Shown piece by piece: positions 1-9,260 of a stretch of 64,000 nucleotides of DNA. Numbering within the stretch: the stretch's first letter is position 1; each line of letters starts with the position of its first letter. The stretch is from an uncultured Lachnospiraceae bacterium (GTDB lineage Bacteria > Bacillota > Clostridia > Lachnospirales > Lachnospiraceae): the NCBI GenBank assembly GCA_934330725.1, contig CAKRGM010000006.1:58025-122024 (forward strand), given 5' to 3'. A program made the position numbers and the translations under genes. The notes beneath the pieces are model-generated. The model was not told the origin of the DNA. It searched no databases and worked only from the letters and a program-made list of their open reading frames with translations.

Positions 1-541
1 GATCTGTGATATTATCACCATTCCTTGCTGAAACAGGAACTATCTCAGCGAATTTAAGTTCACTCTTATATTTATCAATCACAGGAAGAATTTCATCCTT
101 TTTTATTGTATCAACTTTATTTATAACGAGGATTACAGGTATCTTAGTATCCTTCAGCACATCAATAATATGCTGTTCAGAAGCTCCAATATATGTTGTC
201 GGTTCAATAAGCCAGCATATCACATCGACATCTTTTAATGCCTTATGTGTAACACCTACCATATATTCACCAAGTTTATTCTTTGCTTTATGGACTCCCG
301 GTGTATCAACAAAAACAATCTGTCCTCTGTCATCTGTAAAAACCGTCTGTATCCTGTTTCTTGTCGTTTGCTGTTTATTAGACGTAATCGCTATTTTCTG
401 TCCTATTATACGATTCATAAGTGTTGATTTTCCAACATTTGGACGTCCAATAAGTGTTACAAATCCTGACTTTGTATTGCCCTGTGTTCCCACAGCACCA
501 CCGGTAATTCCACTTGCTGCGAGCATTTCATCTAAATTCAA
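1..541 (-). CDS. era: GTPase Era, N-terminal part (gene continues past the window edge)
   Basis: Era is an essential GTPase that binds 16S rRNA and helps mature the 30S subunit. The minus strand reads about 180 codons of its GTPase domain. The P-loop GRPNVGKST, the switch II motif DTPGVH and the base-specificity motif NKVD appear in the right order and spacing, and the ITSNKQQTTRNRI segment is typical of Era. The C-terminal KH domain would lie beyond base 1. I place the start at a TTG (541) because GGAG (548-551) sits 6 nt upstream; the first in-frame ATG is five codons later and lacks such a site. The gene is partial only because the window ends. The large plus-strand reading frame over it is antisense. 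Confidence 0.93.
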   Translation of the reverse strand, partial: MNLDEMLAASGITGGAVGTQGNTKSGFVTLIGRPNVGKSTLMNRIIGQKIAITSNKQQTTRNRIQTVFTDDRGQIVFVDTPGVHKAKNKLGEYMVGVTHKALKDVDVICWLIEPTTYIGASEQHIIDVLKDTKIPVILVINKVDTIKKDEILPVIDKYKSELKFAEIVPVSARNGDNITD

Positions 542-643
542 ATGTATCTCCTATCTGCGGCATCCCGCTTAAAATCTGTACAACTATCACACAGTTACTT
601 ATGATGAAGCCGTTTATAATACGGCTATACAGCTGCTATATTA

Positions 644-3598
644 TTACTTATATAATGGCTGTATTTTATCAAACATTTGTGCTTCCGAATTAATCTTATT
701 CTGGTTTCCTACAACACACAGATAATCCTGGTCGACAAACGCCCTTACAATATTTGAAAGTTCCCTTATGCTGTCCTGATCAGCTTCGAGCACCTGTCGT
801 CTTTCCTCTACAAGCTGGTCATAGTCCGCATTACATATATATGCTCCAAATGAACGCATTCCTTTAGCTGATGGATTAAGCGGTGTATCCATATCTCCAA
901 TTGTTCCTATTATAAACTTGACCATATCTCTGTCACTAACTGTAAAATTCGCAATATAGTCTGCTGCCGCCTCATAAATCTGATTAGTTTCCTTAAGATT
1001 AGGATCTCTGTATGAAACCATATAGCAGTCACCATTCCTGTAGAAATTACTCATACAGCCATAAGCTCCGCCTTTTACTCTTACATTATTCCAAAGATAA
1101 TCATATCCCATAATTACTTTAAGTACTTTTAATGCTCCTGTATATTTAAAGCCTGCATCAGCATAATTACCACAGCGTGCAACATACTGAACCTGTGAAG
1201 AAGATGTAAGTCCCATCTTTTCATTACGCGGTTTAAACATTCTTTTGGCCGGTTCAGTATCTGAATCCTTAAAGCTTTGTGCAAATTGATCAAAGCTTTC
1301 ACTAAACCTGCTGTATCCATTATCATCTGCAGTTATGCTGACCAGCATATTATCCCTTGTAAATATAAGATTAACCAGTTTTCTTAAATTACTGCTGATT
1401 TCTTCTTTCAGGTCATCAAATGAAGCATCAAGTTTTTGTATCAGATTATAAAATCCATATCCTCTCATCTGATTTGAATAATATCCCGTTGCAGAAAATT
1501 GTGACAAACACTCAAGCATAGCCACAGTATGACCTGAACTTATCATTGTACTCTCAAGTCTTGACTTTATTCTTGCAATAATTTCCTTTAGTCTATTATA
1601 ATCATCAAACTTTGTAGTAAACAATATTTCTTTCATCATATCCAGAACAAACGGGATTTTGTTGTAAAGGACCTTACCCTTTACTTCATACATAGTTCTG
1701 TTCTTTCCAATCTTCTTATAGTCATTATAAACAGACGCATCCGTTGAAATGCCGCCACAATTTATATTAATCTCATTAGTAAGTTCCGCATAGGTAAAAT
1801 GCTCTGTATCCATAAGTCCGAGTGTTGAACCTAAAAGTCCGATATATGAATACAGTTCATCCGGCACATTTCTGCAGTCAAATGCCATATCAATATATGC
1901 AATCTTATTTGTAAATATATTATGATGGATAACATCTATTTCAGCTGCCTGTTTTTTTTCTATATACAGCTTTTCCGGCTTTTTATCAATGTCCGAAAGC
2001 TTAAGCATAGGTATCTTTTCCAACTCTTCCTGCGGTGACGGTTCATCCTGATACTTTTTAAGAGCCTTCGTATCCTCAACAAGCTTATCAAGCTGTTCAT
2101 CACTTAGGGATGCCTTATAATCAGCAAGAACTTTCGCCTCAGCTGCTTCTTTCTTTGCCTCAAGTCCCCGTTCAGGTACAAGACATATTATAGAAGAATG
2201 CTTATTATCTAAAAGATATTTCTGAATAAGCCCTTCAAAATATCCATTATCAATATCTTTCTTTAATTCATCAAATATTTTTCCTTCCTTAACATGGATA
2301 AATGCAGCGTTATCATCGTAAAGCCAGCTGTCCATCATTGTAAGATAATACATCAATCCCTTTGGATAAGAACCAAAATCAGCCTCGCGGTACTTAAATT
2401 CATAATAATTAATTCCGGCCATTACCATTCTTTTATCAATGCCATTTGCAACAATGTCCTTAAGTTCTTCATTGATTGTTCCAATGAATGCCTGTTTCTG
2501 TGACTTCTCAGTGTTCTTTGCAATTATTGAATATATAGGCTGATAAACCGAAGTCTCATAATTACTGTAAATATCTGTTCCAATTCCTTTATCGATAAGA
2601 GCCTGTTTAAGCCTTGCACCCGGTGCCATTATCAAAGCATAATCAAGTATCTGCATTGCGAGATAAAGCTTTGCATCCAATGATGTTGAAATAACTTTAT
2701 TAACTGAAAGATACGTATTATTTTCTAATGGTTCGTCCTGTGTTACAGCATAAGAAAATTCACTCTCTGCCTCACTGTCAAATGCTTTCTGTAAATGAAT
2801 TTCTGAATCAATACTAACATCATTTTTATCAAATGAATCAAGATACTGACTGTCAAGGTAATCAAGTCTTTCCTGAACATCAAAATCACCATACAGATAA
2901 ATATAACTGTTTACAGGATGATAATAATTCTTGTGGTATTCAAGAAACTCTTCATAAGTTAAATCAGGAATCTTCTCCGGTTCGCCGCCTGATTCAAAAC
3001 GATATGCAGTATCAGGAAAAAGACTTGTAAATGTATATCTTGCAAGTATATCATCTGCAGATGAATAAACACCCTTCATCTCATTAAATACAACACCATT
3101 GTATTTTAAATCAGCATCTTTGCTTTCAAGCTCATAATGCCATCCTTCCTGTTTAAATATTTCTGGTCTATTATAAATATTAGGATAAAAAACGGCATCC
3201 ATATAAACATCCATAATATTCTTAAAATCAGCATCATTACAGCTTGCAACAGGATATACTGTCTTATCCGGATATGTCATTGCATTAAGAAATGTATTCA
3301 GTGATCCCTTGCATAATTCAACAAAAGGATCCTTAACAGGATACTTTCTTGAACCGCACAGCGTTGAATGCTCCAGAATATGCTGAAGTCCTGTGTCATT
3401 ATATGGCGGTGTCTTAAATCCAATAGAAAACACCTTATTCTTATCATCATTTGTTATAACTACAATCCTTGCCCCACTCTTTTTATGCTTAAGAAAAATC
3501 CCGACAGAATTAATATCTTCAAGTTTCTCAGTATTAATCAGGTCGTATTTAGACAAATTAAGCTTATTTATATCAGTAACCTTTAAATTAGAATTCAT
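644..3598 (-). CDS. M16C (presequence-protease-like) zinc metallopeptidase, 984 aa
   Basis: This is a large insulinase-superfamily peptidase. The inverted zinc motif HxxEH is visible as HILEH (H73, E76, H77), followed by the STLCGSRKYPVKDPF segment typical of the M16C group that includes PreP/falcilysin. Length near 980 residues fits the four-domain single-chain M16C architecture, which degrades oligopeptides in a closed chamber. There is no signal peptide, so it is probably cytoplasmic. I chose the ATG at 3598 (MNSNLKV) because AAAGGAA lies 9 nt upstream; the reading frame runs open further but without a ribosome site. A TTGTAA-N17-TATAAT promoter lies about 165 bp upstream. Its physiological substrates cannot be read from sequence. 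Confidence 0.93.
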   Translation of the reverse strand: MNSNLKVTDINKLNLSKYDLINTEKLEDINSVGIFLKHKKSGARIVVITNDDKNKVFSIGFKTPPYNDTGLQHILEHSTLCGSRKYPVKDPFVELCKGSLNTFLNAMTYPDKTVYPVASCNDADFKNIMDVYMDAVFYPNIYNRPEIFKQEGWHYELESKDADLKYNGVVFNEMKGVYSSADDILARYTFTSLFPDTAYRFESGGEPEKIPDLTYEEFLEYHKNYYHPVNSYIYLYGDFDVQERLDYLDSQYLDSFDKNDVSIDSEIHLQKAFDSEAESEFSYAVTQDEPLENNTYLSVNKVISTSLDAKLYLAMQILDYALIMAPGARLKQALIDKGIGTDIYSNYETSVYQPIYSIIAKNTEKSQKQAFIGTINEELKDIVANGIDKRMVMAGINYYEFKYREADFGSYPKGLMYYLTMMDSWLYDDNAAFIHVKEGKIFDELKKDIDNGYFEGLIQKYLLDNKHSSIICLVPERGLEAKKEAAEAKVLADYKASLSDEQLDKLVEDTKALKKYQDEPSPQEELEKIPMLKLSDIDKKPEKLYIEKKQAAEIDVIHHNIFTNKIAYIDMAFDCRNVPDELYSYIGLLGSTLGLMDTEHFTYAELTNEININCGGISTDASVYNDYKKIGKNRTMYEVKGKVLYNKIPFVLDMMKEILFTTKFDDYNRLKEIIARIKSRLESTMISSGHTVAMLECLSQFSATGYYSNQMRGYGFYNLIQKLDASFDDLKEEISSNLRKLVNLIFTRDNMLVSITADDNGYSRFSESFDQFAQSFKDSDTEPAKRMFKPRNEKMGLTSSSQVQYVARCGNYADAGFKYTGALKVLKVIMGYDYLWNNVRVKGGAYGCMSNFYRNGDCYMVSYRDPNLKETNQIYEAAADYIANFTVSDRDMVKFIIGTIGDMDTPLNPSAKGMRSFGAYICNADYDQLVEERRQVLEADQDSIRELSNIVRAFVDQDYLCVVGNQNKINSEAQMFDKIQPLYK

Positions 3599-3763
3599 AC
3601 AACTTGTTCCTTTCATTGTGATAAACTGTGGTGATGTCCAAATCTTATTATTACACCTAATGCGCATTTTATCATATTTTTAAAAAATAACAAAGACCTT
3701 TCATGCACTCATTATATCATACAATCCTGCTTAGTGTAGCTTGTTAAAAGCGGGATTTTTATC

Positions 3764-3792
3764 ATTATACCATAGTAATATTTTTATTACAA
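3764..3792 (-). promoter_or_regulatory. Sigma-A type promoter for the M16C peptidase
   Basis: Reading the minus strand, TTGTAA (3787-3792) and TATAAT (3764-3769) are separated by 17 nt. The rest of the 3599-3816 interval is a leader of about 160 nt. It contains an imperfect inverted repeat (AATCCTGCTT / AAGCGGGATT, roughly 3723-3759) whose role is unclear. Confidence 0.55.
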
Positions 3793-3818
3793 TTAGTATC
3801 GCTAAAAATCACTTTAAA

Positions 3819-3860
3819 TAAAAAAACCGGAAAAATGCATTTGGAATTGCATATTTCCGG
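3819..3860 (-). terminator. Rho-independent terminator after dnaJ
   Basis: On the minus strand an imperfect stem CCGGAAATATGCA ... TGCATTTTTCCGG (3827-3860) is followed by a run of seven T. It ends the heat-shock operon about 50 bp after the dnaJ stop. Confidence 0.85.
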
Positions 3861-3909
3861 ACTTTTCTTATATTATTATATTATTAAATTCATTATTGAT
3901 TTTGCGGTT

Positions 3910-5043
3910 TTATTTACTGAAAAATCCTCTCTTCTTAGGTCTTTCCTTACCTGTAAGAGTCTTTTCATATTCTGTAAGTGCTTCCTTCTGCTCTGCATTA
4001 AGCTTTGTAGGAATATCAACAATTAATGTAATGTAATGGTCACCACGCAGATTCTTGTTTCTTATTGTTGGCATACCTTTACCCTTAAGTCTCACTCTTG
4101 TACCTGAGGCTGTTCCCGGCTTAACGTCATATGCTACTTCACCATCAACAGTCTTTACTCTTACTTCACCACCAAGCACAGCGGTAGGGTAGTCAATTCT
4201 TACATCTGAGAAAATATTAACTCCTTCTCTTTCAAGATTATCAGAACTTGGTGAAATAATAACTGCTACAAGAAGATCTCCTCTTTGTCCGCCATTCTTT
4301 CCAGGTTCACCCTTACCCTGAATACGAACACACTGTCCATTATCAATACCAGCCGGAATTGTAACTTCGATAGTCTTCTTTCTGCTTATATAACCGGTTC
4401 CATAACAATCAGGGCACTTTTCTTTTATAACTTTGCCAGTACCTCCACAATCCGGACATGGCTGCACATTTCTTATCATGCCAAGCATAGACTGCTGTGT
4501 AAACACAACCTGACCCTTACCACCACACTTAGGACAAGTCTGTGGTGTTGTTCCCGGCTTTGCACCTGTTCCTTTACACTTCTCACATTCATCCTTAAGC
4601 GTAATATCAAGCTGCTTGCTTGTTCCTTTAAATGCTTCATCAAATGTGATTCTGACACTTGCTCTTAAATCAGCGCCTCTCATTGGTCCATTGCTGTTAC
4701 GTCTTCTTCCACCGCCAAACAAATCGCCAAATATATCACCGCCGCCAAATATATCGCCAAATATATCACCCATATTTGAAAAGTCAAAACCACCGGCTCC
4801 GGCACCACCGGCTCCATCAAATGCTGAATGTCCAAACTGGTCATACTGTCGTCTTTTGTCACTGTCACTTAAAACAGCATAAGCCTCTGATGCCTCTTTG
4901 AACTTTGCTTCGGCTTCTTTATCCCCCGGATTGGTATCCGGATGGTACTTTTTAGCCAGCTTTCTATAAGCTTTTTTTATCGTTGCGTCGTCGGCATCTC
5001 TTGATACACCCAACACCTCGTAATAATCTCTTTTATCTGCCAT
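3910..5043 (-). CDS. dnaJ: Chaperone DnaJ (Hsp40), 377 aa
   Basis: DnaJ stimulates DnaK ATP hydrolysis and delivers unfolded clients. The J-domain occupies residues 1-70 with the essential HPD at 34-36. It is followed by a Gly/Phe-rich segment with a repeated GGGDIFGDLF-type pattern. The zinc-binding region has four CxxCxGxG motifs (CEKCKGTG, CPKCGGKG, CPDCGGTG, CPDCYGTG), and the C-terminal substrate-binding region follows. Length and order are those of type I DnaJ. It is the last gene of hrcA-grpE-dnaK-dnaJ, separated from dnaK by a 91-nt gap holding a strong hairpin, and followed by a terminator. It is expected to follow HrcA/CIRCE control with its operon. Confidence 0.98.
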   Translation of the reverse strand: MADKRDYYEVLGVSRDADDATIKKAYRKLAKKYHPDTNPGDKEAEAKFKEASEAYAVLSDSDKRRQYDQFGHSAFDGAGGAGAGGFDFSNMGDIFGDIFGGGDIFGDLFGGGRRRNSNGPMRGADLRASVRITFDEAFKGTSKQLDITLKDECEKCKGTGAKPGTTPQTCPKCGGKGQVVFTQQSMLGMIRNVQPCPDCGGTGKVIKEKCPDCYGTGYISRKKTIEVTIPAGIDNGQCVRIQGKGEPGKNGGQRGDLLVAVIISPSSDNLEREGVNIFSDVRIDYPTAVLGGEVRVKTVDGEVAYDVKPGTASGTRVRLKGKGMPTIRNKNLRGDHYITLIVDIPTKLNAEQKEALTEYEKTLTGKERPKKRGFFSK

Positions 5044-5076
5044 GATTAACCTCGCTTAAAAATACAGTAAAGTAAA

Positions 5077-5103
5077 CTGCACGGGGGACATTCCCCCATG
5101 CAG
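5077..5103 (-). other. GC-rich hairpin between dnaK and dnaJ
   Basis: The interval holds a nearly perfect stem, CTGCA-C-GGGGGA / TCCCCC-A-TGCAG, with a 3-4 nt loop. On the minus (sense) strand the bases after it are TTTACTTTACTG, not a clean T-run. It is therefore more likely a partial terminator or an mRNA stability/processing element that lowers dnaJ relative to dnaK than a full stop. Its effect is inferred. Confidence 0.6.
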
Positions 5104-5134
5104 TTGTTATTACCAGTAGATACTTCGGGAATTA

Positions 5135-7030
5135 TTATACTTCCTTATAATCGCCATCAACAACATCATCTCCGTAAGGATTTGAATTGTTATCAGCTGC
5201 GCCTGCGTTTGCTCCTGCTCCAGGATTAGCTCCTGCGGCACCTGCGCCTGCAGCTCCTGCAGCACTCTGCTGAGCTTCATATAACTTAGCGAATAATTTC
5301 TGAGCACTTTCCATTAATTTTTCTTTAGCAGCTTTAATCTTATCAATCTGGTCATCTGTCATATTCTCAGGGTCTGAGTTTTCAACAAGACTCTTTAATT
5401 CATTAAGATCAGCTTCAACTGCAGCCTTATCATTTGCATCAATCTTATCACCTGCTTCATCAAGAGCCTTCTGTGTCTGGAATACCATTGAATCTGCATC
5501 ATTACGTGCTTCAATTCCCTCTTTACGTTTCTTGTCCTGAGCTTCGAATTCAGCAGCTTCCTTAACAGCCTTATCTATATCAGAATCTGACATATTTGAA
5601 CCAGCTGTGATTGTAATATGCTGTTCCTTACCTGTACCAAGATCCTTTGCAGATACATTAACAATACCATTTGCATCAATATCAAATGTAACTTCGATCT
5701 GTGGAACACCTCTCTTTGCTGGTGGGATACCATCAAGTCTGAACTGTCCAAGCGACTTATTATCCTTGGCGAACTGTCTTTCACCCTGTACTACATTGAT
5801 ATCAACGGCTGTCTGGTTATCAGCAGCTGTAGAGAATATCTGACTCTTCTTTGTAGGAATTGTTGTATTTCTTTCAATAAGTCTTGTAGCAATACCACCC
5901 ATTGTTTCAATTGAAAGTGAAAGTGGTGTAACATCAAGAAGAAGTACATCGCCGGCACCTGCATCACCTGCAAGCTTACCACCCTGAATAGAAGCACCGA
6001 TTGCAACACATTCATCCGGGTTAAGTGACTTACTTGGTTCATGTCCTGTTAACTGTTTTACTTTTTCCTGTACAGCAGGGATACGTGTTGAACCACCAAC
6101 AAGTAATACCTTTGAAAGATCAGAAGCTGTAAGTCCTGCATCTCTTAAAGCATTATTAACTGGTTCTGCTGTCTTTTCTACAAGGTCATGTGTAAGTTCA
6201 TCAAACTTAGCTCTTGTAAGAGTCATGTCAAAATGCTTTGGTCCTTCTGCTGTTGCAGTAATATATGGAAGATTAATGTTTGTCTGTGCAGCACTTGATA
6301 ATTCCTTCTTAGCCTGCTCTGCAGCAACCTTTAATCTCTGTAATGCCATTGTATCCTTTGAAAGGTCAACGCCTTCCTTAGCCTTGAAATCTTCAAGCAT
6401 ATACTGTGTAATCTTGTTATCAAAGTCATCACCACCAAGCTTATTATTACCAGCTGTAGCAAGAACCTCGATTACACCATCACCGATTTCAATGATAGAT
6501 ACATCAAATGTACCACCACCTAAATCATAAACCATAATCTTCTGCTCTTCTTCGTTATCAAGACCATAAGCTAATGCTGCTGCTGTAGGCTCGTTAATAA
6601 TTCTTTTAACATCAAGGCCTGCAATCTTACCGGCATCCTTTGTTGCCTGTCTCTGTGCATCATTGAAATATGCAGGAACTGTAATAACAGCTTCTGTTAC
6701 TTTTTCTCCAAGGTAGCTTTCTGCGTCAGCCTTAAGCTTCTGAAGAATCATAGCTGAAATTTCCTGTGGAGTATATTTCTTTCCATCAATTTCAACCTTG
6801 TAATCTGTACCCATATGTCTCTTGATTGAAGAGATTGTTTTATCTGCATTAGTAACTGCCTGACGTTTTGCAGGATCACCTACTAATCTTTCGCCATTCT
6901 TTGTAAATGCTACGATAGATGGTGTTGTTCTTACACCTTCTGTATTTGCGATAACAACAGGTTTACCACCTTCCATAACTGCTACGCAAGAGTTTGTTGT
7001 ACCTAAATCAATACCAATAATCTTTCCCAT
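5135..7030 (-). CDS. dnaK: Chaperone DnaK (Hsp70), 631 aa
   Basis: DnaK is the ATP-dependent Hsp70 foldase. The ATPase domain shows the phosphate-1 motif IGIDLGTTNSCVAV at the N-terminus and the phosphate-2 motif VYDLGGGTFDVSIIEI. The substrate-binding domain and helical lid follow, with a Gly/Ala-rich tail ahead of a final DDVVDGDYKEV-like acidic end. The ATG at 7030 (MGKIIGIDLG) is preferred because GGAGG lies 8 nt upstream; an earlier in-frame ATG overlaps that ribosome site. Gram-positive DnaK proteins lack a short N-terminal segment present in proteobacteria, and this one agrees. It sits between grpE and dnaJ. Confidence 0.99.
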   Translation of the reverse strand: MGKIIGIDLGTTNSCVAVMEGGKPVVIANTEGVRTTPSIVAFTKNGERLVGDPAKRQAVTNADKTISSIKRHMGTDYKVEIDGKKYTPQEISAMILQKLKADAESYLGEKVTEAVITVPAYFNDAQRQATKDAGKIAGLDVKRIINEPTAAALAYGLDNEEEQKIMVYDLGGGTFDVSIIEIGDGVIEVLATAGNNKLGGDDFDNKITQYMLEDFKAKEGVDLSKDTMALQRLKVAAEQAKKELSSAAQTNINLPYITATAEGPKHFDMTLTRAKFDELTHDLVEKTAEPVNNALRDAGLTASDLSKVLLVGGSTRIPAVQEKVKQLTGHEPSKSLNPDECVAIGASIQGGKLAGDAGAGDVLLLDVTPLSLSIETMGGIATRLIERNTTIPTKKSQIFSTAADNQTAVDINVVQGERQFAKDNKSLGQFRLDGIPPAKRGVPQIEVTFDIDANGIVNVSAKDLGTGKEQHITITAGSNMSDSDIDKAVKEAAEFEAQDKKRKEGIEARNDADSMVFQTQKALDEAGDKIDANDKAAVEADLNELKSLVENSDPENMTDDQIDKIKAAKEKLMESAQKLFAKLYEAQQSAAGAAGAGAAGANPGAGANAGAADNNSNPYGDDVVDGDYKEV

Positions 7031-7116
7031 GATTTTTTCCTCCATATTTATTAGAAAATGTGAATTAACTGTTCCATAACTGCAATGTTTATACGTATAT
7101 AAACATTTAAATTAGT

Positions 7117-7761
7117 TTAGTTGGCAACCTTAACCATGCTGTGGCGGATAACTGAATCTTTATAAGTATATCCCTTTTCGAATTCTTCAACAATAATATT
7201 GTCATCTACTGAGTCATCATCGACATGCATCACTGCATTATGAAACTCCGGATCAAATTCCTTTCCAACTGCATCAATTGCCTTAACACCTGCATCCTCA
7301 AGCATCTTAACAGTCTGCTTATAAACCATATCCATGCCCTTTGCAAATGCTGTTTCTTTTTCCTCGTCTGTAATAGACTTGAATCCTCTTTCAAAGTTAT
7401 CAACTATTGGAAGAAGCTTTTTAATAATATCAGATGCACCCATTTCAAACATTGCACTTTTTTCTTTTTCAGTACGCTTTCTGAAATTATCAAATTCCGC
7501 CATCTGACGCTTTACTCTGTCCTGCAATTCTTCAATTACTTTATCCTTAGGATCTTTACTATCTTTTTTTGAATCTATATCTTCTGTAGATTCAGTTTTC
7601 TCGGCTTCGTTATTATCAGTCGCCTGTTCAGTGTTTGAAGCGTCATCTTTTTTGTTGCCATCGTTTTCTGTTTCTACAGTTTTAGCGGCATCAGCGTCCT
7701 TAGCTGCATCTTTATTAATGTTAGCTGCTTTCTTTTTCTTACTATCTTCTTTCTTAGACAC
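7117..7761 (-). CDS. grpE: Nucleotide exchange factor GrpE, 214 aa
   Basis: GrpE releases ADP from DnaK. The N-terminal 75 residues are highly charged and low in complexity (Lys, Asp, Glu, Thr). They precede the coiled-coil/beta domain with the family features FDNFRKRTEKEK, LLPIVDNFERG and a C-terminal EFEKGYTYKDSVIRHSMVKV. The charged extension makes it somewhat longer than Bacillus GrpE. The start is GTG at 7761, with AGGAAAGG about 11 nt upstream, located where the hrcA stop ends (17 nt upstream of the start, so the two genes are nearly contiguous). It is co-transcribed with hrcA, dnaK and dnaJ. Confidence 0.97.
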   Translation of the reverse strand: MSKKEDSKKKKAANINKDAAKDADAAKTVETENDGNKKDDASNTEQATDNNEAEKTESTEDIDSKKDSKDPKDKVIEELQDRVKRQMAEFDNFRKRTEKEKSAMFEMGASDIIKKLLPIVDNFERGFKSITDEEKETAFAKGMDMVYKQTVKMLEDAGVKAIDAVGKEFDPEFHNAVMHVDDDSVDDNIIVEEFEKGYTYKDSVIRHSMVKVAN

Positions 7762-7778
7762 CTTTCTACCAACCTTTC

Positions 7779-8864
7779 CTATGTTTTTTTAAATACATTA
7801 TCCAACTGTGAACGGATTGTTTTCAAAGTTCCAACGACCTTTTCATAATCCATTCTTTTTGGACCGATTATCCCGATTGTTCCTTTCATGCCATCCTGTA
7901 ACTCATATGTTGCCGTAACAACACTGCAGTCTTTCATGGCCGCAACCGGTGTTTCATCTCCTATATATACCTGAATACCCTGGTTTTGTGAAGCATCCTC
8001 ATTTTCTGTCTCCTCATCGTTGACAAAATCGCTAAGTGACTTCTTTTCTTCCAAAGTATATATAAGCTGACTTGCTTTCTGTGAATCGCTAAGCTCCGGA
8101 TACTTTAAAATATTTGTAGCACCGCTTGTATAAATTTTCAAATCATCAGCACTGCTTATCGTATCTGAAATTGCCTTAAGCACTTCTGTTAAAAGCTTAC
8201 TTCCAAACTCATTGCCCTGTTCCTGAAGCTTTGAAATAATCTTTATATTCATCTGTTCTAATGTAAGTCCCGTAAGACTTGTATTAAGAAGAATATTAAG
8301 CTTTAAAATGCTTTCCTGTGAAATAGATTCGCTCACGGTAATAACCTTATTTCTTATTATATTGCCTTCCATAACAATTACGGCTAAAATCTTATCCTCT
8401 TCCAGCTGTGAAAGCTGAACAAATTTAAGCTTATTACCTTTGACCTGTGGCGTTGTTACCATAGTCGCATAATTTGTATCCTTTGCAAGAACCTTTGCAA
8501 CATTCTGTAAAAGTTCCTCGACTCTGTCAACCTTCTCATTAAGCATCTGGCTCATTGAATCAAGCTTTTTTTCTCTGTCTGCCAATTCAGACTCTCTGCT
8601 GTCAAGTTCATTCGACTTCTGGCTCATAATATCATCAACATAAAGTCTGTAGCCTTTATCCGTCGGAATTCGTCCAGCTGAAGTATGAGGCTGAATAATG
8701 TAGCCCAGCTCTTCAAGGTCTGCCATCTCATTACGTATTGTTGCTGAACTTAACTTCAAATCTGTATACTTTGAAATCGTTCTTGATCCTACCGGCTCGC
8801 CTGTTTCCAAATAATTCTGTATAACAGCTTTAAGAATCTTAACTTTTCTATCATCCAGCTCCAT
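7779..8864 (-). CDS. hrcA: Heat-inducible transcription repressor HrcA, 361 aa
   Basis: HrcA binds CIRCE operators and represses class I heat-shock genes; its activity depends on GroEL in Bacillus. The winged-helix N-terminus is plain (VGSRTISKYTDLKLSSATIRNEMADLEELGYI), and the AGRIPTDKGYRLYVD segment is diagnostic. The ATG at 8864 is chosen because AAGGAG stands 8 nt upstream; an in-frame GTG three codons earlier overlaps that site. It is the first gene of the operon and has a perfect CIRCE 28 bp upstream, so it is autoregulated. A D/E/Q-rich insert around residues 280-300 (DEETENEDASQNQ) separates two parts of the C-terminal domain. Confidence 0.98.
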   Translation of the reverse strand: MELDDRKVKILKAVIQNYLETGEPVGSRTISKYTDLKLSSATIRNEMADLEELGYIIQPHTSAGRIPTDKGYRLYVDDIMSQKSNELDSRESELADREKKLDSMSQMLNEKVDRVEELLQNVAKVLAKDTNYATMVTTPQVKGNKLKFVQLSQLEEDKILAVIVMEGNIIRNKVITVSESISQESILKLNILLNTSLTGLTLEQMNIKIISKLQEQGNEFGSKLLTEVLKAISDTISSADDLKIYTSGATNILKYPELSDSQKASQLIYTLEEKKSLSDFVNDEETENEDASQNQGIQVYIGDETPVAAMKDCSVVTATYELQDGMKGTIGIIGPKRMDYEKVVGTLKTIRSQLDNVFKKT

Positions 8865-8891
8865 GGCAAACACTCCTTTCCTTGTTTCTTA

Positions 8892-8918
8892 TTAGCACTC
8901 GTTAAACAAGAGTGCTAA
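8892..8918. promoter_or_regulatory. CIRCE operator, HrcA binding site
   Basis: A perfect TTAGCACTC-N9-GAGTGCTAA inverted repeat lies between the hrcA promoter and its ribosome site. This is the canonical CIRCE sequence, with no mismatch in either arm. It would fall just downstream of the transcription start, where bound HrcA blocks initiation or elongation. Confidence 0.98.
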
Positions 8919-8932
8919 CATTCAACATATTT

Positions 8933-8961
8933 AAGATAACACTACTTATATATAATGTCAA
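8933..8961 (-). promoter_or_regulatory. Promoter of the hrcA operon
   Basis: Minus strand TTGACA (8956-8961), 17 nt spacer, TATCTT (8933-8938). The -35 box is perfect and the CIRCE begins about 15 bp beyond the -10 box, the usual spacing in Firmicutes. Confidence 0.8.
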
Positions 8962-9063
8962 CACTATATTTAAATTTTTTCATCTATTTTTAAATATAAT
9001 AAAATACGGTTCAATACTTCTTCTCAATTTTGTGATTTTATATTATCTATTGTTATTATACAA

Positions 9064-9114
9064 ACGCAAAAGGCAGACATTTCAAAATGTCTTTTAATAC
9101 TTTGAAATGCCTGC
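9064..9114 (-). terminator. Terminator closing the cps regulatory genes
   Basis: On the minus strand GCAGGCATTTCAAAG ... TTTTGAAATGTCTGCC (9072-9114) forms a long imperfect stem followed by TTTTGCGTTTG. The 9115-9260 stretch between it and the upstream stop codon is very AT-rich, with repeats of TTAATTAAT and CTTTAATAACT, and holds no gene that I can see. Confidence 0.8.
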
Positions 9115-9260
9115 TTCTTAATTAATATTTTAAACTTTGTTCTTAATTAATGTTCCAACTTTTTACTTTCTAATTACACTCTACTTTAATAACTTTTTGC
9201 TTTAATAACTCTTTACTTCTTAAATAAGGCTTTACTTTTAATTAATTCTCATTACCGTGA

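Noticed and set aside
6..572. 188-residue plus-strand reading frame
   Set aside because: It is antisense to era, whose GTPase motifs on the minus strand are unmistakable.
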